Part shown: one piece after another, positions 61,168 to 64,000 of the stretch
Numbering within the stretch: position 1 is the first letter of the stretch
How the letters are laid out: each line of letters begins with the position of its first letter
Origin: Szabonella sp046295215
GTDB lineage: Bacteria; Pseudomonadota; Alphaproteobacteria; Rhodobacterales; Rhodobacteraceae
DNA length: 64,000 nt
Reading direction: 5' to 3'
NCBI GenBank assembly: GCA_046295215.1
Contig: JBKBNP010000005.1
Coordinates: 38,279 to 102,278 of the forward strand
Program-made: the position numbers and the translations under genes
Notes under the pieces: model-generated
Seen by the model: the letters and a program-made list of their open reading frames with translations, nothing else
Databases searched by the model: none
Told to the model about the DNA's origin: nothing

Positions 61168-61533
61168 TCAGTAGATCTCCCAGATACAGAGGCCATCCTC
61201 GATCCGGTAGGCTTCGAAGAATTGCGTGGCGTCCGGGGCCGTCTCGCCAAAGGCAACAGGCCGGTCGGACAGCGTGATGATGATCTGCTGCGGAACCGGA
61301 ACATTGTCCTCCACCCGCGGCAGGGCATAGTTCTGGCACAGATGGGCCATATCCTCCACCGCCAGTTCGAAATCCACGCTGCCGTCTTCCTGCGAAATCG
61401 CCGGGGCAAGGAACCGGAACCGCGTGGTCAGACCTTCCGGCCCGGGTTCGTTCCAGATCACATCCAGCAGCGTGACCTCCTGTCCCGAAGGCACCGGAAT
61501 GGCTGCATCGGCCGACAGCGCCTGCCCTGTCAT
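61168..61533 (-). CDS. DUF6497-like protein
   Basis: 121 residues with the look of a small beta-rich domain: SGQEVTLLDVIWNEPGPEGL, MAHLCQNYALPRV, QQIIITLSDRPVAFGE and a C-terminal EAYRIEDGLCIWEIY. It resembles a short family found downstream of pccB in Rhodobacteraceae (DUF6497, from memory). No catalytic motif. The start could lie slightly downstream. 75 bases after pccB, same strand. Confidence 0.65.
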   Translation of the reverse strand: MTGQALSADAAIPVPSGQEVTLLDVIWNEPGPEGLTTRFRFLAPAISQEDGSVDFELAVEDMAHLCQNYALPRVEDNVPVPQQIIITLSDRPVAFGETAPDATQFFEAYRIEDGLCIWEIY

Positions 61534-61608
61534 GCCCTGCCCCCATGGGCTGCCCGCCCTGTCGCCGTTCCATTCCGTCCGTCCATGTTCCGCTCCGTTC
61601 GTTCCGGG

Positions 61609-63141
61609 TCACAACGGGATGTTATCGTGTTTCTTCCAGGGATTGGTCAGCTTCTTGTTGCGCAGGCTCGCGAAGGCGCGCGCAACACGGCGGCGGGTGG
61701 ACTGCGGCAGGATCACCTCGTCGATGAAGCCGCGTTCTGCGGCGACAAAGGGGTTGGCGAAACGGTCCTCGTAATCCCTGGCGCGCTGCGCGATCTTGTC
61801 GCGGTCGGCGAGTTCGGAGCGATAGAGGATTTCCGTCGCGCCTTTCGCGCCCATCACCGCGATCTCTGCCGTGGGCCAGGCATAGTTGAAATCGCCCCGC
61901 AGATGTTTCGAGGCCATCACGTCATAGGCCCCGCCATAGGCCTTGCGGGTGATGACGGTCACCTTGGGCACCGTCGCCTCGCCATAGGCGAACAGCAGTT
62001 TCGCGCCATGTTTGATGACCCCACCATATTCCTGGCCCGTGCCCGGCAGGAAGCCCGGCACATCGACCAGCGTCAGGATCGGAATCTCGAACGCATCGCA
62101 GAACCGCACGAAGCGCGCGGCCTTGCGGGAGCTGTCAATATCCAGACAGCCCGCCAGCACCATCGGCTGATTGGCGACCACGCCGACCGACTGTCCCTCC
62201 AGCCGGATGAACCCGGTGATGATATTGGCGGCATAGGCGGCCTGGATCTCGAAGAAATCACCCTCATCCGCGACCTTCAGGATCAGTTCCTTCATGTCAT
62301 AGGGCTGGTTCGGATTGTCGGGGATCAGCGTATCGAGGCTCGGCTCCACCCGGTCGGGCGCATCGAAGAAGGGGCGCACCGGCGCTTTCTGGCGGTTGTT
62401 GAGCGGCAGGAAGTCGATCAGCCGCCGGGTCTCGGCCAGCGCCTCCACATCGTTTTCATAGGCACCGTCCGCGACCGAGGATTTCCGGGTATGGGTCGAG
62501 GCCCCGCCCAGTTCCTCGGCCGTCACCACCTCGTTGGTCACGGTCTTTACCACATCGGGGCCGGTGACGAACATGTAGCTGGAATCTTTCACCATGAAGA
62601 TGAAGTCGGTCATCGCGGGGGAATAGACCGCGCCCCCCGCGCAAGGCCCCATGATGAGCGAGATTTGCGGCACCACGCCGGAGGCCATGATATTGCGCTG
62701 GAACACCTCGGCATAGCCCGCGAGACTCGCCACACCCTCCTGGATGCGCGCGCCACCGGAATCGTTGATGCCGATGACGGGCGCACCATTCTGCATTGCC
62801 ATGTCCATGATCTTGCAGATCTTCTGCGCATGGGTTTCCGACAGAGAGCCACCGAACACGGTGAAATCCTGGCTGAACACATAAATCAGGCGCCCGTTTA
62901 CCGTGCCCCATCCGGTCACCACCCCGTCCCCTGCGGGCCGGTCGGATTCCATCCCGAAATCGGTGCAGCGATGCCGCACGAACATGTCGAACTCCTCGAA
63001 CGAGCCTTCGTCCAGCAGAAGGTCGATCCGCTCGCGCGCGGTCAGCTTGCCCTTAGCATGCTGCGCCTCCACCCGTCGCGCACCCCCGCCCTGGCGGGCC
63101 AGGCTGCGCCGGTTTTCCAGCTCCTGCAGAATGTCCTTCAC
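61609..63141 (-). CDS. pccB: Propionyl-CoA carboxylase carboxyltransferase (beta) subunit
   Basis: 510 residues. Carboxyltransferase with KLTARERIDLLLDEGSFEE, VFSQDFTVFGGSLSETHAQK, INDSGGARIQEGVASLAGY, IMGPCAGGAVYSPAMTDF and the C-terminal VPGFLPGTGQEYGGVIKHGA, all typical of PccB. The start is a GTG at 63141 with GGGGAGGG upstream; the longer extension is non-conserved. Partner of PccA, feeding methylmalonyl-CoA mutase. TTTGCAAA-type motifs lie about 70-110 bases upstream. Confidence 0.96.
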   Translation of the reverse strand: MKDILQELENRRSLARQGGGARRVEAQHAKGKLTARERIDLLLDEGSFEEFDMFVRHRCTDFGMESDRPAGDGVVTGWGTVNGRLIYVFSQDFTVFGGSLSETHAQKICKIMDMAMQNGAPVIGINDSGGARIQEGVASLAGYAEVFQRNIMASGVVPQISLIMGPCAGGAVYSPAMTDFIFMVKDSSYMFVTGPDVVKTVTNEVVTAEELGGASTHTRKSSVADGAYENDVEALAETRRLIDFLPLNNRQKAPVRPFFDAPDRVEPSLDTLIPDNPNQPYDMKELILKVADEGDFFEIQAAYAANIITGFIRLEGQSVGVVANQPMVLAGCLDIDSSRKAARFVRFCDAFEIPILTLVDVPGFLPGTGQEYGGVIKHGAKLLFAYGEATVPKVTVITRKAYGGAYDVMASKHLRGDFNYAWPTAEIAVMGAKGATEILYRSELADRDKIAQRARDYEDRFANPFVAAERGFIDEVILPQSTRRRVARAFASLRNKKLTNPWKKHDNIPL

Positions 63142-63211
63142 GCCATGCCCTCCCCGATATTTTGGGCAATCTAGCGCCGGGACAAGGCAATCGAAAGGAG
63201 AATTGGTCAAA

Positions 63212-63252
63212 TTTGCAAACTATTGGCAGAGGATATTCTGCGAATTGCAAAT
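63212..63252 (-). promoter_or_regulatory. Candidate PccR/ScfR operator upstream of pccB
   Basis: TTTGCAAA (63212-63219) followed after three bases by the degenerate TTGGCAGA, and a further TTGCAAAT (63245-63252). The propionate regulator PccR of Rhodobacter sphaeroides is reported to bind paired TTTGCAAA motifs near pccB. TTGACC overlaps the first motif as a possible -35. Confidence 0.45.
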
Positions 63253-63347
63253 ATGCATTGGCCCCGGCGTTGGCATTGATGATGTGACCGCCCCCCGACG
63301 GCATCGATGTGCCAGGGTGGGTCTGCGATGATCCACAAAGGAGGACG

Positions 63348-63512
63348 GTCAAGTCGGAGATTATCACTGTCGGGCTCGATCTGGCGAAGAATGTGTTTCA
63401 GGCTCATGGGGCTGAGTCCTCGGGGCGTGTGCTTTTTCGCAAGAAGCTGAGACGGGATCAGGTGCTGTTGCGTAAGTCACGCCTGAGGCATGACAGCCCC
63501 TTTCCCCGTTGA
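63348..63512 (+). pseudogene. IS110-family transposase, N-terminal fragment
   Basis: AAAGGAGGACGG precedes KSEIITVGLDLAKNVFQAHG and GRVLFRKKLRRDQVL, the DEDD-type N-terminus of IS110 transposases. After RRDQVL (about 63473) the similarity ends and a stop follows at 63512, so only some 40 of about 340 residues remain. The start codon position reads GTC, not GTG. Probably interrupted by the IS5-like element that follows. Confidence 0.75.
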
Positions 63513-63514
63513 CG

Positions 63515-63826
63515 TCATGCCACGCGGACGATCTCGGCGATACCGAGTGCGTTGAAGCGGTTGATGAGTGCGACGCAGATCTGGATTTCTGCGGTTTGGC
63601 TGTCTGGGTGTCTTGCAGCGATGCGTTCGCCGAAGGCTTTGAGACAGCGCATCTTCGCCTCGATCCGGCGCGGGTGAGTGACATTTGCGCGAAGCATAAG
63701 AGACATCATGCGCCAGCACAACAGCGCGGCCAGGCCTGCCGCGTTCATCGAGTGGTCAAGGTCCGGGGTGACCGGGCCCGAGTTCTGGACGGCGGTCATG
63801 GAGCACTGGTCAGGCTTTGACATCAT
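63515..63826 (-). pseudogene. IS5-like transposase, C-terminal fragment
   Basis: The last 50-60 residues (MRCLKAFGERIAARHPDSQ, then ALINRFNALGIAEI) resemble the C-terminus of IS5-group DDE transposases. The N-terminal two thirds including the catalytic triad are missing. Upstream it merges into unrelated sequence near 63780. Confidence 0.6.
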
Positions 63827-64000
63827 TCCTCATGATGATTTTCGCGACCTGTTCGACGAGCACCGCGCTGATCATCCCGCAGCCCTGAATGCGGGTGGTT
63901 GTCGTTGCAGTCCTCGATCCAGCCTCCGATCAACCCGAGAACGGTTTGTGCGTCCCGCAGCGGCGTCACCTGGACGTGGTCGCGCTTCAGCGTCTTCACG
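63823..64000 (-). pseudogene. IS3-family transposase (OrfB) fragment, cut by window edge
   Basis: VKTLKRDHVQVTPLRDAQTV and GGWIEDCNDNHPHSGL match the C-terminal part of IS3 OrfB integrase-type transposases. After HSGL (about 63880) the expected KMRSPREF ending is lost and a stop is reached at 63823, so the gene is broken at its 3' end. The rest lies beyond position 64000. Confidence 0.75.

Overview
This is chromosomal DNA of an alphaproteobacterium, most likely family Rhodobacteraceae (Rhodobacter/Paracoccus/Roseobacter relatives). The evidence is the high GC content, the leucine-degradation (liu) cluster next to nuoA, the pccB - small genes - pccA - methylmalonyl-CoA mutase neighbourhood, a 298-residue RpoH, several small families typical of this group (DUF6476, DUF2842, DUF1178, DUF4174-like) and an AerR/PpaA-like B12 protein with a PpsR/CrtJ-type operator. 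No rRNA, CRISPR array, prophage or integrase is visible. There is one tRNA (Thr, TGU). Most genes are core metabolism. Accessory material is limited to a surface-lipoprotein export pair and an IS-remnant patch at the right edge.

Layout. 1-7.6 kb (minus strand): the 5' part of nuoA, then liuA - secreted protein - liuB - liuD - HMG-CoA lyase - methylglutaconyl-CoA hydratase, taking isovaleryl-CoA to acetyl-CoA and acetoacetate, with a palindromic operator over the predicted start of transcription. 7.7-16.8 kb: kdsA; a membrane histidine kinase/NarL-type regulator pair; divergent from it a TbpB-like lipoprotein plus a Slam-like outer-membrane translocator (a predicted type XI secretion pair); tRNA-Thr; and a DNA-repair cassette (metallo-beta-lactamase exonuclease, 42-residue small ORF, ATP-dependent ligase) joined by stop/start overlaps. 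16.9-28 kb: oligopeptidase F, the AerR-like B12 protein, a Gfo/Idh/MocA oxidoreductase, rpoH, rluD, a hybrid kinase, a PLP dehydratase, DUF1178 and a Nudix hydrolase. 28-44 kb: HDAC-like deacetylase, thpR, ferredoxin, peptidoglycan-binding lipoprotein, C45 peptidase, hflK-hflC-Do protease, glutathione reductase, rpiA, GST, serine dehydratase, sulfotransferase, EamA transporter and thiN. 44-53.9 kb: a 973-residue acidic protein with sixteen decapeptide repeats, DUF2842, purA, a small coiled-coil protein, secG, pyrG, and a DUF1007/NicO nickel-cobalt pair. 53.9-63.1 kb: GST, methylmalonyl-CoA mutase, DUF4174, pccA, small lipoproteins and pccB, converting propionyl-CoA to succinyl-CoA. 63.1-64 kb: nested remnants of IS110-, IS5- and IS3-like transposases.

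The two most interesting observations are as follows. (i) The self-contained Slam/lipoprotein pair, with a strong hairpin between cargo and translocator and a divergent two-component system. (ii) A dispersed intergenic element, roughly a G/C-rich hairpin followed by CCCCCGAGGTATTT, three variable bases and CCARGRTGAA. It recurs eight times, with a second sub-family (GAGGATATTT... GACAGAAAAAG) in three more copies, sometimes as facing inverted pairs and once supplying the 3' end of the DNA ligase gene. Other points worth checking are a PpsR-type site upstream of the AerR-like gene, an intrinsic terminator 38 bp in front of pccA, and the IS-damaged upstream side of pccB.

Limits: functions are assigned by reading motifs and family resemblance only, and no database search was run. 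Start codons were chosen by ribosome-binding site and family start, and uncertain ones are flagged.
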